Below the pieces are notes generated by a model. The model was not told the origin of the DNA and made no database searches. It saw only the letters and a list, made by a program, of their open reading frames with translations. A stretch of DNA of 64,000 nt, from positions 1 to 64,000 of the forward strand of contig NZ_JAQPPK010000002.1 in assembly GCF_029952445.1 (NCBI RefSeq), read 5' to 3'. Made by a program: the position numbers and the translations under genes. This stretch comes from Paenarthrobacter nitroguajacolicus (GTDB lineage Bacteria > Actinomycetota > Actinomycetes > Actinomycetales > Micrococcaceae). Positions 17,420-26,203 of the stretch are shown here, in pieces (position 1 is the first letter of the stretch; each line of letters begins with the position of its first letter).

Positions 17420-18568
17420 ATGAAGGCAGTAGTTTACAAAGGACCGAACGATGTCAGCGTCGAGGAAATCCCCGATGCCAAGATCGAACACCCGGCCGAC
17501 GTACTGGTAAGAATCACCTCAGCGAACATTTGCGGTTCGGACCTCCACATGTACGAGGGCCGGACGAGCTTCGAACCCGGGCGCTCCTTCGGACACGAGA
17601 ACCTCGGGGAGGTGGTGGAGGTCGGCCCCGCGGTGAGCAAAGTCAAAGTGGGCGAGCGCGTGGTCCTGCCCTTCAACATCGCCTGCGGCTTCTGCAAGAA
17701 CTGCGAACGCGGCTTCACCAACTACTGCCTGACCATGCAACCCGAGCCGAAGCTGGCGGGCGCCGCCTACGGCTTCGCGGACATGGGCCCGTACCAGGGC
17801 GGCCAAGCCGAGTACCTCAGGGTTCCATATGGCGACTTCAACTGCCTGCGGCTGGGTGAGGACGCCGTCGAGAAGGAGCTCGACTACGTCATGCTGGCGG
17901 ACATCTTCCCGACTGGTTGGCACGCCACCGAGATGGCCGGCGTGTACCCCGGCGACTCCGTGGTCATCTACGGTGGTGGACCGGTGGGACTCATGGCCGC
18001 CTACTCCGCCATCATCAAGGGTGCCGGCAAAGTGATGGTGGTGGACCGCCACCAGGACCGCCTGAAGCTGGCCGAACAGATCGGCGCCATTGCCGTGAAT
18101 GATGCGGAAGTGGATCCCGTGGAATTCGTCAAGGACCAAACCATGGGATTTGGCGCAGACCGAGGCTGCGAATGCGTTGGTTACCAGGCCCACGATCCCG
18201 AAGGCAACGAACATCCAAACCAAACCCTGAACCGGCTGGTGGACTCGGTCCGCTTCGTGGGTGGCATCGGCGTGGTGGGCGTCTTCCTGCCGCAGGATCC
18301 GGGTTCCCCCGACGAACTCGAAAAGCAGGGCCAGATCGCTTTTGACTACGGAAACTACTGGTTCAAAGGCCAGACCATGGGCTCCGGCCAGTGTCCGGTC
18401 AAGAAGTACAACCGCGCTCTCCGCGACCTCGTTGCCGGCGGAAAGGCCAGCCCCTCCTTTATCGTCAGCCACGAGCTGTCCCTCGACGATGCTCCTACGG
18501 GCTACAAGAACTTCGACAGCCGCGAAGACGGCTGGACCAAGGTCGTCCTGCACCCGGCCGGAGCCTGA
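17420..18568 (+). CDS. Zinc-dependent dehydrogenase, glutathione-independent formaldehyde dehydrogenase type
   Basis: A medium-chain NAD-dependent dehydrogenase closest in pattern to Pseudomonas formaldehyde dehydrogenase (FdhA). Catalytic zinc ligands are C38 (NICGSDLHMYEGRTS), H59 and E60 (FGHENLGEV). The structural zinc cysteines C89, C92, C95 and C103 are present. The FdhA-like insert YGFADMGPYQGGQAEY and the Rossmann motif YGGGPVGLMAA also fit. Start is ATG at 17420 (MKAVVYKGPND); the longer frame from 17348 has no support. It heads a three-gene set with a related dehydrogenase and a membrane-anchored unknown. Confidence 0.88.
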   Translation: MKAVVYKGPNDVSVEEIPDAKIEHPADVLVRITSANICGSDLHMYEGRTSFEPGRSFGHENLGEVVEVGPAVSKVKVGERVVLPFNIACGFCKNCERGFTNYCLTMQPEPKLAGAAYGFADMGPYQGGQAEYLRVPYGDFNCLRLGEDAVEKELDYVMLADIFPTGWHATEMAGVYPGDSVVIYGGGPVGLMAAYSAIIKGAGKVMVVDRHQDRLKLAEQIGAIAVNDAEVDPVEFVKDQTMGFGADRGCECVGYQAHDPEGNEHPNQTLNRLVDSVRFVGGIGVVGVFLPQDPGSPDELEKQGQIAFDYGNYWFKGQTMGSGQCPVKKYNRALRDLVAGGKASPSFIVSHELSLDDAPTGYKNFDSREDGWTKVVLHPAGA

Positions 18569-18616
18569 GAGGGAGCTTCCCATGAGACGACCAACCAGAA
18601 ACAGGACGAGGCACTG

Positions 18617-19765
18617 ATGAAGGCAATGGTTTACCGCGGCCCCTACAAAGTCAGGGTCGAAGAGAAGGACATTCCGAAAATCGAGCATCCGAACGATGCG
18701 ATCGTCAAGGTCAGTGCGGGCGCCATTTGCGGCTCCGATCTGCACCTGTATCACGGCATGATGCCGGACACCCGGGTCGGCATGACCTTCGGCCACGAGT
18801 TCGTGGGCACGGTCCACGAGGTGGGCTCTTCCGTGCAGAACGTCTCGGTGGGCGACCGCGTCATGGTGCCGTTCAACGTGTACTGCGGCTCATGCTACTT
18901 CTGCTCCCGCGGCCTCTACTCGAATTGCCACAACGTGAATCCGAACGCGACGGCGGTGGGCGGCATTTACGGCTACTCTCACACCTGCGGCGGTTACGAC
19001 GGCGGCCAGGCAGAATTCGTGCGGGTTCCGTTCGCGGACGTGGGGCCTTCAAAGATCCCCGACTGGCTGGAGGAAGAGGATGCGGTGTTGCTCACCGACG
19101 CCCTGCCGACCGGCTACTTCGGCGCCCAGCTTGGGGACATCGTAGAAGGTGACACGGTGGTGGTGTTCGGTGCGGGCCCTGTGGGGCTGTTTGCCGCAAA
19201 GTCGTCCTGGCTGATGGGTGCCGGTCGCGTGATCGTGATTGACCACCTGGAATACAGGCTGGAGAAGGCACGCAGCTTCGCCCACGCCGAGACGTACAAC
19301 TTTGCCGAGTACGGCGACATTGTGGTCCACCTCAAGAAGGAGACCGACTTCCTGGGTGCCGACGTCGTTATTGACGCCGTCGGGGCCGAAGCTGACGGAA
19401 ACTTCCTGCAGCACGTCACCAGCAGCAAGTTCAAGCTGCAGGGCGGCTCGCCCATCGCACTGAACTGGGCGATCGACTCGGTGCGGAAGGGTGGGACCGT
19501 GTCCGTGGTGGGCGCCTACGGCCCGATCTTCAGCGCCGTGAAGTTCGGCGACGCCATGAACAAGGGCCTGACTTTGCGCATGAACCAATGCCCGGTCAAG
19601 CGACAATGGCCAAGGCTCTTCGAGCACATCCGGAACGGGTACCTGAAACCAAGTGACATCGTCACCCACCGGATTCCGCTTGAACACATCGCCGAGGGCT
19701 ACCACATGTTCTCCGCCAAACTGGACAACATCATCAAGCCGCTGGTTATCACCGGGCAGTCCTGA
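18617..19765 (+). CDS. Zinc-dependent alcohol/formaldehyde dehydrogenase, paralogue of the previous gene
   Basis: A 382-residue medium-chain dehydrogenase clearly related to the gene before it (both start MKA-V-Y-GP and share AICGSDLHLYHG). Catalytic zinc ligands are C38, H60 and E61; structural zinc cysteines are C90, C93, C96 and C104. The cofactor motif is VFGAGPVGLFAAK. AGGACGAGG lies upstream of ATG at 18617. The two dehydrogenases differ enough to have different substrates or to form a mixed complex (inference). Confidence 0.88.
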   Translation: MKAMVYRGPYKVRVEEKDIPKIEHPNDAIVKVSAGAICGSDLHLYHGMMPDTRVGMTFGHEFVGTVHEVGSSVQNVSVGDRVMVPFNVYCGSCYFCSRGLYSNCHNVNPNATAVGGIYGYSHTCGGYDGGQAEFVRVPFADVGPSKIPDWLEEEDAVLLTDALPTGYFGAQLGDIVEGDTVVVFGAGPVGLFAAKSSWLMGAGRVIVIDHLEYRLEKARSFAHAETYNFAEYGDIVVHLKKETDFLGADVVIDAVGAEADGNFLQHVTSSKFKLQGGSPIALNWAIDSVRKGGTVSVVGAYGPIFSAVKFGDAMNKGLTLRMNQCPVKRQWPRLFEHIRNGYLKPSDIVTHRIPLEHIAEGYHMFSAKLDNIIKPLVITGQS

Positions 19766-19777
19766 AGGGAGCACACC

Positions 19778-20359
19778 TTGACTGAAACAGCCACGCCATA
19801 CGTCGCCGAAAAGACTGCCAAGAGGGAGTCTTCGGAGGCCTTGCGGGCCCGGATTCCGGGGTGGGGCGCCGACCTCGACCCCGCCGACCGGCCCTCCTAC
19901 CCCCGCGAACAACCCGGCATCGAAACCGGCGCACACTGGGACTTCCCGGAGCGCCAGCCAGAGAAGTGGCCCAGGGAACGGTCGGTGGAACACGCGTTCC
20001 TGCCTCCCGTCTTTGGAACCTCCACTCCTCCTGCCGGGATCTCGGGCGCCATCCGGAAGTACGCCTACAAGTACAGTGAGGGCCGGGCTGCCCATTGGCT
20101 GCTGCTCGTAGCAGCAGACAGAGTGGACGCCTGGGAACACCACCTTCGCTCGTTCGCCACGCTGCGGCCGGACAACCCTATTACCGAGACGGGCGTGCTC
20201 AGCGAGTTCTCCCGTGGAGGTGTCCGTTCCCGGGTGGGACAAAAGCGCGCCGACCTCAGCCACCAGTGGATGGATCCGATCATCGTCGGTGCCCCGTGGG
20301 CGCTGGCGGCGGGCGGACTCGCCGTCGTCGTCCTCCGCGGGCTGCGGAAGCGCAGGTGA
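19778..20359 (+). CDS. Conserved protein of dehydrogenase cassette, C-terminal membrane anchor
   Basis: A 193-residue protein without a known function. It has a proline- and charge-rich N-terminal part (ADLDPADRPSYPREQPGIE, GAHWDFPERQPEKWPRE), a conserved middle (FGTSTPPAGISGAIRKYAYK, YSEGRAAHWLLLVAADRVDA) and one C-terminal transmembrane helix (PWALAAGGLAVVVL) ending in RKRR, so it is probably tail-anchored. I recall the same motif set beside zinc alcohol dehydrogenases in other actinobacteria. Start is TTG at 19778 with GAAGGGAG upstream. It may tether the dehydrogenases to the membrane (inference). Confidence 0.8.
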   Translation: MTETATPYVAEKTAKRESSEALRARIPGWGADLDPADRPSYPREQPGIETGAHWDFPERQPEKWPRERSVEHAFLPPVFGTSTPPAGISGAIRKYAYKYSEGRAAHWLLLVAADRVDAWEHHLRSFATLRPDNPITETGVLSEFSRGGVRSRVGQKRADLSHQWMDPIIVGAPWALAAGGLAVVVLRGLRKRR

Positions 20360-20399
20360 GCCTGACGACTCCCCCGCGCTGACCGGCGGAAGACTGCAC

Positions 20400-20430
20400 G
20401 GGCCACCAGCAACTCACTTGCTGGTGGCCC
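20400..20430. terminator. Bidirectional hairpin terminator
   Basis: A perfect 13-bp stem, GGGCCACCAGCAA / TTGCTGGTGGCCC, with loop CTCAC. It lies between the convergent dehydrogenase cassette and the DUF1345 gene. No strong T-run follows. Confidence 0.65.
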
Positions 20431-20437
20431 TTGCACG

Positions 20438-21079
20438 TCACCCTTGGCTGAGATTGGTGATCGCGTTGAGGGAAACGGCGATCAGGACTGTTCCAAAGAA
20501 ATACGACAAGAGGGCGTGAAGAAGGGCTTTACGGCGGATCTCGGTGCTTCCCGTCTCGACTTCAGGCGGGGCGTAGGTCATACCCACCGTAAAGGCGAAG
20601 TACGCGAAGTCGCTGTAAGCCGGTTGCCTGCCGTCCTTGTCGTCAAAGCCGCCACCGTCACGGTCGACGTAGTACATTCGGGCGTATTTCAAGGCATAGA
20701 CCGTGTTGACCAGGGCCCAGGCGACTATGGTGCCGAGCACCCCCACTACGACCAGAGCGACTGACACCGGATCATCGTCCCGGTTTCCCGACTGGATCAA
20801 CGCAACTCCCACGGCGGCGATGCTTGCCAGGCACGCTGTGATGATCGCGTTGTCGGTCAACCGTGAGGTTGATTCTTCGCGTGCAATGCGTTCAGTCCCG
20901 GGCGGGTCCTGCTGCCAACAGATCCGCCATGCCCAGGCCAGGGCTATGATGCCGGCCGTGCACCAGGCAACCAAGGGCGCAAGGGCGGGTGCCAGGGCGA
21001 GCCCGGCTGCTGTGCCGGCCAGGACCCCGAATCCCACGCAGACGAGGGCACGGCGGGCTGAGAGGATCCGACCGTTCAT
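20438..21079 (-). CDS. DUF1345 membrane protein
   Basis: A 213-residue inner-membrane protein with about five membrane helices. The family signature is visible: ALVNTVYALKYARMYYVD, then YSDFAYFAFTVGMTYAPPEVE and a closing helix ALLSYFFGTVLIAVSLNAI. The function of DUF1345 is unknown. ATG at 21079 has GAGGAG 5 nt upstream. It lies 20 bp downstream of the LacI gene on the same strand and may be co-transcribed with it. Confidence 0.88.
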   Translation of the reverse strand: MNGRILSARRALVCVGFGVLAGTAAGLALAPALAPLVAWCTAGIIALAWAWRICWQQDPPGTERIAREESTSRLTDNAIITACLASIAAVGVALIQSGNRDDDPVSVALVVVGVLGTIVAWALVNTVYALKYARMYYVDRDGGGFDDKDGRQPAYSDFAYFAFTVGMTYAPPEVETGSTEIRRKALLHALLSYFFGTVLIAVSLNAITNLSQG

Positions 21080-21099
21080 GACTGCTCCTCGGGTGGGTC

Positions 21100-22158
21100 C
21101 TACGAGGCTACGCGTCTGGAGCTGTTGCGCACAACAAGTGTGGGTGCGATTGGAGTGCGGTCAACTTCCCTGCCCTCCATGGCACCCAGGAGCACCTCCA
21201 TGCTCATCAGGGCCAGGGCAGTGAAGTCCTGGCGCACGGTGGTCAGCGGAGGCAGGAAATAGTCCGAACCTTCAATGTCGTCGAAGCCGACGACACTGAC
21301 GTCCTCCGGCACCCGGATCCCGTTTTCGGTGAACGCGCGGATGAGTCCAAGGGCCGTATGGTCACTCGCCGCGAAAACCGCTTGGGGAACCCTGTCCTCC
21401 CGGACAAGGTCAAGGCCGGTTTCGTAGGCCCAGCGGGGACTCCAATCTCCCTCCAGGCAAAGACCCTGCGGAAGGCCAGCGCCACGCAACGCAGCTTCCC
21501 AGCCGCTCTTGCGCACGCGCCCGTCGAACCAATCCATGGAGCCGGCCAGATGGGCGATGTCAGTATGTCCCAGGTCTATGAGGTGCTGGGTGGCCAGCCG
21601 GGCCCCAAGCTCCTGGTCTTCCGAATAGGTGAAGACGTTCGGAGTTGATGATGCTCCGGCTGCGATCATCTCGACCGGTACCCGGCAGGAGGCATTCCAG
21701 ACCGCAGAAGCCATATCGACCAAGGGTGCAACGACGATGATTCCCCCGACGCCAGTGTCATCCAAGGTGTCCAGGGCTGCCTGCACGGATTCCCCGTAGG
21801 GCTGCTCGACACTGATGACGGTGGTGGCGTAGCCCTTCTTCCGCGCGACGGTTTCAAGGGCCATGAGCGTCCCGACCGGGCCAAACCGCGGGGAGCCGTC
21901 TGAGAGCAGTCCAATGGACGTCGACCGGTTGGTGACCAGCGCCGTTGCCGCGCGGTTCCTGCGGTACCCGATGTCCTTGATGGCCTGCAGGACGCGTTCG
22001 CGAGTGGCCGCGCTGACGTCGGGAGCATTGTTCAGGACCCGCGAGACGGTGCCAAAAGACACACCGGCGATCTCCGCGACGTCGTTGATGGTCGGCTTCC
22101 GCCGCAACGTGGCTCCTGCTTGCCCGTTGGCTCCATGTGGACCCGTTATGCCTGACAC
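21100..22158 (-). CDS. LacI-family transcriptional repressor of the sugar operon
   Basis: A 352-residue repressor. The N-terminal helix-turn-helix and hinge are canonical (TINDVAEIAGVSFGTVSRVLNNAPDVS), followed by a periplasmic-binding-protein-like ligand domain (IGLLSDGS...FAASDHTALGLIRAF, VSVVGFDDIEGSDYF). GTG at 22158 has AGGAG 5 nt upstream and is chosen over TTG at 22185. It is divergent from the ABC/dehydrogenase operon and is the obvious candidate to bind the three operators at 22271-22327. The inducer would be the transported sugar or an early product (inference). Confidence 0.92.
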   Translation of the reverse strand: MSGITGPHGANGQAGATLRRKPTINDVAEIAGVSFGTVSRVLNNAPDVSAATRERVLQAIKDIGYRRNRAATALVTNRSTSIGLLSDGSPRFGPVGTLMALETVARKKGYATTVISVEQPYGESVQAALDTLDDTGVGGIIVVAPLVDMASAVWNASCRVPVEMIAAGASSTPNVFTYSEDQELGARLATQHLIDLGHTDIAHLAGSMDWFDGRVRKSGWEAALRGAGLPQGLCLEGDWSPRWAYETGLDLVREDRVPQAVFAASDHTALGLIRAFTENGIRVPEDVSVVGFDDIEGSDYFLPPLTTVRQDFTALALMSMEVLLGAMEGREVDRTPIAPTLVVRNSSRRVAS

Positions 22159-22257
22159 GCTCTCTCCTGTCCCCGCACCGTCCAACCGGGCCGATGCGTA
22201 CCAATACTACGTGCGTACGCCCTCTCCGGTTACCCAGAAACCGGGCGGAAGTGATGT

Positions 22258-22327
22258 TTGACACCTCTACCGTAAACGTTTACGATCGGTTCCGTAAACG
22301 TTCACGGAACTCCCGTAAGCGATTACG
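22258..22327 (+). promoter_or_regulatory. Promoter and triple LacI operator of the sugar operon
   Basis: A perfect -35 TTGACA (22258-22263), 17-bp spacer and -10 TACGAT (22281-22286). Operator 1, CGTAAACGTTTACG (22271-22284), is a perfect palindrome in the spacer and -10. Operators 2 (CGTAAACGTTCACG, 22293-22306) and 3 (CGTAAGCGATTACG, 22314-22327) follow at 22 and 21 bp, on the same helical face. Operator 2 covers the expected transcription start. The rest of 22159-22482 holds the LacI leader and an untranslated leader. Confidence 0.85.
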
Positions 22328-22482
22328 GTCCGGGTTCACCAAGGATGAAGCGGACCGCTCCCCGCAGGCTCTTCGGCGTCCACCATCGACGGTTCCGCCG
22401 GGAAGGGTCCGCACTTGCACCGGTTCCAGGCGCGCTCGTTCCCGCCCCCACCACCACATCCCCTCATAAGCACTGGAGAACA

Positions 22483-23643
22483 ATGATGATCCGCAGGCTT
22501 CCCCTCGTGGCTTTGGCCGCTGTCCTGTCACTTTCCGTAGCCTCGTGCAGCAGCTCGGCGGCGAGCACGTCGAACGCACCCGATGCCGGCGTGTCCGAAA
22601 AGGCCCAGCAGGCCCTCGACAAGATCAAGGGCCAGGTCCTGAGCAAGGGCCCCAACGGCGAATCCCCCTCCCCGGCATCCGTGTCAGACCTGACGCCGGA
22701 GGAGATCGAGAAGATCAAGGCACTCAACGCCAAGGCCGCAATCGTGATGCACTACGGCGGCAACGACTGGGCAACGGCCCAGGTTAACGGCCTCAAGAGT
22801 GAATTCGAAAAGCTCGGCATCAAGGTCATCGCTACAACGGACGCGAATTTCAAGCCGGACAAGCAGGTTTCGGATATCGAGACCGTCATGACGCAGGACC
22901 CGGATGTCATCGTCTCCATCCCCACGGACCCTGTAGCCACCGCCTCCGCGTACAAAAAGGCTGCGGCTGCCGGCACAAAGCTCGTCTTCATGGACAACGT
23001 CCCCCAGGGCCTGACTCCCGGCACGGACTACGTTTCAGTTGTTTCGGCTGACAACTACGGCAACGGCGTGGTCTCCGCGCACCAGATGGCCAAAGCCCTG
23101 GGCGGCAAGGGAAAGATCGGCCTCGTGTTCCACCAAGCCGACTTCTTCGTGACCAAGCAGCGCCACGAAGGCTTCAAGGACACTATCGCCAAGGAATACC
23201 CCGACATCCAGATCGTCGAAGAAAAGGGCATCGCGGGCCCGGACTTCGCTGGAGACGCACAGGCTGCTGCCAACGCGATGATCAGCAAGTACCCCGACCT
23301 GGCCGGCATCTGGGCCGTGTGGGACGTCCCGGCTGAAGGCGTCATGGCGGCGGCCCGCGCGGCCGGCCGGCAGGACCTGAAAATCGCCACGGAGGACCTC
23401 GGCAAGAACGTGGCCATCGCCTTGGCCAAGGACGAACTCGTCGTCGGCCTCGGCGCCCAGGTTCCGTTCGACCAGGGTGTCACCGAAGCCCGGCTCGCGG
23501 CAGGAGCACTTATTGGCAAGCAGGCACCTCCGTACGTGGCGCTGAGCGCCCTCCCTGTTGACCACTCGAACGTCCTTGATGCCTGGAAGCAGGTCTACCA
23601 CGAGGACGCTCCCAAGGACATCCAGGACTCCTACAAGAAGTAG
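22483..23643 (+). CDS. Sugar ABC transporter substrate-binding lipoprotein
   Basis: Periplasmic-binding-protein fold (CUT2 / ribose-type) that captures the sugar outside the membrane. The 386-residue protein starts with a signal peptide and lipobox VASC (lipid site C22). A long charged linker precedes the binding domain, which begins AKAAIVMHYGGNDW and contains DPDVIVSIPTDPVA and GIWAVWDVPAEGVMAA. GGAG lies 5 nt before ATG 22483; a second ATG follows directly. It is the first gene of the LacI-controlled operon and is separated from the ATPase gene by a strong hairpin. Confidence 0.92.
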   Translation: MMIRRLPLVALAAVLSLSVASCSSSAASTSNAPDAGVSEKAQQALDKIKGQVLSKGPNGESPSPASVSDLTPEEIEKIKALNAKAAIVMHYGGNDWATAQVNGLKSEFEKLGIKVIATTDANFKPDKQVSDIETVMTQDPDVIVSIPTDPVATASAYKKAAAAGTKLVFMDNVPQGLTPGTDYVSVVSADNYGNGVVSAHQMAKALGGKGKIGLVFHQADFFVTKQRHEGFKDTIAKEYPDIQIVEEKGIAGPDFAGDAQAAANAMISKYPDLAGIWAVWDVPAEGVMAAARAAGRQDLKIATEDLGKNVAIALAKDELVVGLGAQVPFDQGVTEARLAAGALIGKQAPPYVALSALPVDHSNVLDAWKQVYHEDAPKDIQDSYKK

Positions 23644-23654
23644 CCAGATCCTAC

Positions 23655-23680
23655 GGTGCGGGGGCCCAGGCCCCCGCACC
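23655..23680 (+). other. Intergenic RNA hairpin between binding-protein and ATPase genes
   Basis: GGTGCGGGGGCC pairs perfectly with GGCCCCCGCACC around a 2-nt centre, with no T-run. It probably stabilises the upstream mRNA or dampens read-through, giving more binding protein than ATPase (inference). Confidence 0.5.
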
Positions 23681-23698
23681 GCGCCGAAAGGGCGGGAA

Positions 23699-25207
23699 AT
23701 GAACACCGCAGACAATGTCGTCGAGATGCGCTCGATATCCAAGGCCTTCAACGGCGTGCCCGTTCTGAAGGATGTCGGCTTCGATGTCCGCAAGGGCGAG
23801 GTCCACGCACTGGCCGGGGGCAACGGGGCCGGCAAGTCCACCCTCATGAAGATCCTCCAGGGCGTCTACCAAACGGATGCCGGAGAAATCCTCATTGGCG
23901 GCAAACCGGCCGCCATCAACTCGATCCAGGACGCGAAGTCCGCCGGAATCGGGATGGTCTTCCAGGAATTCAGCCTCGTACCCAGCCTTAGCGTTGCCCA
24001 GAACATCTTCCTTGGCGCAGAGCCGCTCGGCCGGGGCGGCCTCATCGATGACCGCGCCGCGGTGCGACGGGCCAAGGAAGTCTTCGCCGAGATGGAGGTC
24101 GACGTCGACGCCGGCGCCCAGGTCTCGCGGCTTGGCACCGCCTATTGGCAGCTGACCGAGATCGCCAAAGCCCTCGCGCAGAACGCACAAGTGCTGATCA
24201 TGGATGAGCCCACGGCAAGTTTGGCCCGGCACGAGTCCGAGGCGCTCTTCGAATTGATAGACCGCTTGAAGCAGCGCGGAATCTCCATCATCTACATCTC
24301 CCACCGCATGGATGAGGTGTACAGGTTGGCGGACCGGATCACCATCCTGCGCGATGGAAGGCACCTCTTCACCGAGCCGTTGACGGAGGTCACTCCCGAA
24401 CAAATCGTCGAAGGAATCGTGGGCAAGAAGGTCGAGGGCCAACTTTCCTATCGGGCGCGGAACGATGTGGCCACCGACGTCGAGCCACTGTTGGAAGTGC
24501 GCGGGCTGAACGCGGGCCAACGGGTCCGGGACGTTTCCTTCGCACTGCGGCCCGGCGAAATCCTCGGCCTGGCCGGGCTCATGGGCAGCGGGCGGACAGA
24601 ACTCGCGCGGGCACTTTTCGGCATCGACAAACTGGACAGCGGGCAGGTCCTCATCCGGGGCAGGAAAGTCACCCTGGCATCTCCGCAGCAGGCCATCAAC
24701 GCCGGTATTGCCCTTGTCCCGGAGGATCGCAGGGCCCAAGGCCTCGTCCTGGAACACTCGGTCCAGGACAACCTGCTGCTGCCGCTCCTGAAGCAAATTC
24801 AGCGTGGCCCCCTTCTTGATGGCGCCAAGGGCAACGAGTTGTCCGCGTCGCTGATCAAGAGGTTCGCAGTCAAGGTCGCCCACCCCCACCGGCCCGTGCG
24901 GCTGCTCTCGGGCGGCAACCAACAAAAGGTGGTCATCGCCAAGTGGCTGGGCACCGACCCCGACATCCTGATCCTCGATGAGCCCACCGCCGGCGTCGAC
25001 ATTGGCACCAAGAGCGAAATCCTGGACATGATCCGCGAACTGGCAAGCGATGGCAAAGCCATCATCGTCATCTCCTCCGAGTATCCCGAACTACTCGCGG
25101 TCAGCGACCGCGTCCTCGTCCTCAAGGACGGCTCCATCATCCGCGACATCCCCCGCAGCGACATCGCTGACGAGGAATATCTACAACTTGCAGTCCAGGG
25201 AGTCTGA
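23699..25207 (+). CDS. Sugar ABC transporter ATPase with two nucleotide-binding domains
   Basis: Energises the CUT2-type sugar transporter (RbsA/MglA family). The first domain has Walker A GGNGAGKST (residues 40-48) and MDEPTASLARHES. The second has the degenerate P-loop GLMGSGRTELARALFG normal for RbsA, the signature LSGGNQQKVVIAKWL and LDEPTAGVDIGTKSEI. Length 502 is usual. The frame reads further upstream across the hairpin, but ATG at 23699 follows AAAGGGCGGGAA and begins at the domain. Confidence 0.94.
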   Translation: MNTADNVVEMRSISKAFNGVPVLKDVGFDVRKGEVHALAGGNGAGKSTLMKILQGVYQTDAGEILIGGKPAAINSIQDAKSAGIGMVFQEFSLVPSLSVAQNIFLGAEPLGRGGLIDDRAAVRRAKEVFAEMEVDVDAGAQVSRLGTAYWQLTEIAKALAQNAQVLIMDEPTASLARHESEALFELIDRLKQRGISIIYISHRMDEVYRLADRITILRDGRHLFTEPLTEVTPEQIVEGIVGKKVEGQLSYRARNDVATDVEPLLEVRGLNAGQRVRDVSFALRPGEILGLAGLMGSGRTELARALFGIDKLDSGQVLIRGRKVTLASPQQAINAGIALVPEDRRAQGLVLEHSVQDNLLLPLLKQIQRGPLLDGAKGNELSASLIKRFAVKVAHPHRPVRLLSGGNQQKVVIAKWLGTDPDILILDEPTAGVDIGTKSEILDMIRELASDGKAIIVISSEYPELLAVSDRVLVLKDGSIIRDIPRSDIADEEYLQLAVQGV

Positions 25208-25210
25208 ACA

Positions 25211-26197
25211 GTGAGCAAGACAAACACCATCGCGCCACGGGACACCGGGGCACCCCGCAACGTCGGCACCATCCTGAAGGACCTCGACTGGCGACGCTAC
25301 GTCATTTACATCGGCTTCGTCGTCGTCTTCCTGATCTTCGCGGTCCTGCTGCGCGACCAGGGATTCCTGTCGCCGAACAACCTGCTGAACATCTTCCGGC
25401 AGACGGCCACCATCACCGTCATCGCAGTGGGCATGACCTACGTCATTGCCTGCGCCGAGATCGACCTGAGCGTGGGATCCGTCGCCGGCCTCTCCAGCGT
25501 TTGCACCGCTATGGCCCTGTCCCAATGGGGCCTGGTCCCGGGCATACTTGCCGGCCTGGCCGTGGGCCTCGTGGTCGGATCGGTCAACGGCGCACTGGTC
25601 AGCCTCCTGGGCATCCCTTCCTTCCTCGTGACACTCGGCATGCTCGGCATTGCCGTGGGCGTCGCGCAGTGGATCACCGCTTCAGCGCCCCAGCCCATCC
25701 TGAACGACACCTTCAACACGGTGTTCGGATCCGGGAACTTCGGCCCCATTCCCGGCCTTGTGGTGTGGAGCGGCATCTTCGTAGCCATCGGCGCCGTCGT
25801 GCTGAACCGGACCAAATTCGGCCGGCAGGTCCTGGCAACGGGTGGCAACCGCAACGCCTCCGAATTCACTGGCATCAACACCAAACGCATCAAGTTCCAG
25901 GTGCTGCTGATCTCCGGCATGGTTGCCAGCGTTGCCGGAATGCTCTACGCGGGCCGCCTCCAGTCCGGACGGTTCCAGTGGGGCGCCGGTGACGAACTTT
26001 CCGCCATCGCTGCGGTCATCCTGGGTGGGACCAGCCTCTTCGGCGGTTTCGGCTCCATCATCGGAACCCTTTTCGGCGCCCTTTTGATCGGCCTGATCAA
26101 CAACGGACTGATCCTTGCAGGCCTCGACAGCAGCCAGCAGCAAGTAGTGCGTGGAGCCATCATCATCCTTGCAGTCGCCCTCGCCCGGAAGAAGTGA
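25211..26197 (+). CDS. Sugar ABC transporter permease
   Basis: A 328-residue RbsC-type permease with about ten membrane helices. Recognisable segments are ITVIAVGMTYVIACAEIDLSVGS (the family loop GxDLSVG-like) and VILGGTSLFGGFGSIIGTL. It starts at GTG 25211, 3 bp after the ATPase stop, with GGGAG upstream. With the binding protein and ATPase it makes a complete importer. Confidence 0.93.
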   Translation: MSKTNTIAPRDTGAPRNVGTILKDLDWRRYVIYIGFVVVFLIFAVLLRDQGFLSPNNLLNIFRQTATITVIAVGMTYVIACAEIDLSVGSVAGLSSVCTAMALSQWGLVPGILAGLAVGLVVGSVNGALVSLLGIPSFLVTLGMLGIAVGVAQWITASAPQPILNDTFNTVFGSGNFGPIPGLVVWSGIFVAIGAVVLNRTKFGRQVLATGGNRNASEFTGINTKRIKFQVLLISGMVASVAGMLYAGRLQSGRFQWGAGDELSAIAAVILGGTSLFGGFGSIIGTLFGALLIGLINNGLILAGLDSSQQQVVRGAIIILAVALARKK

Positions 26198-26203
26198 CGG
26201 TCC

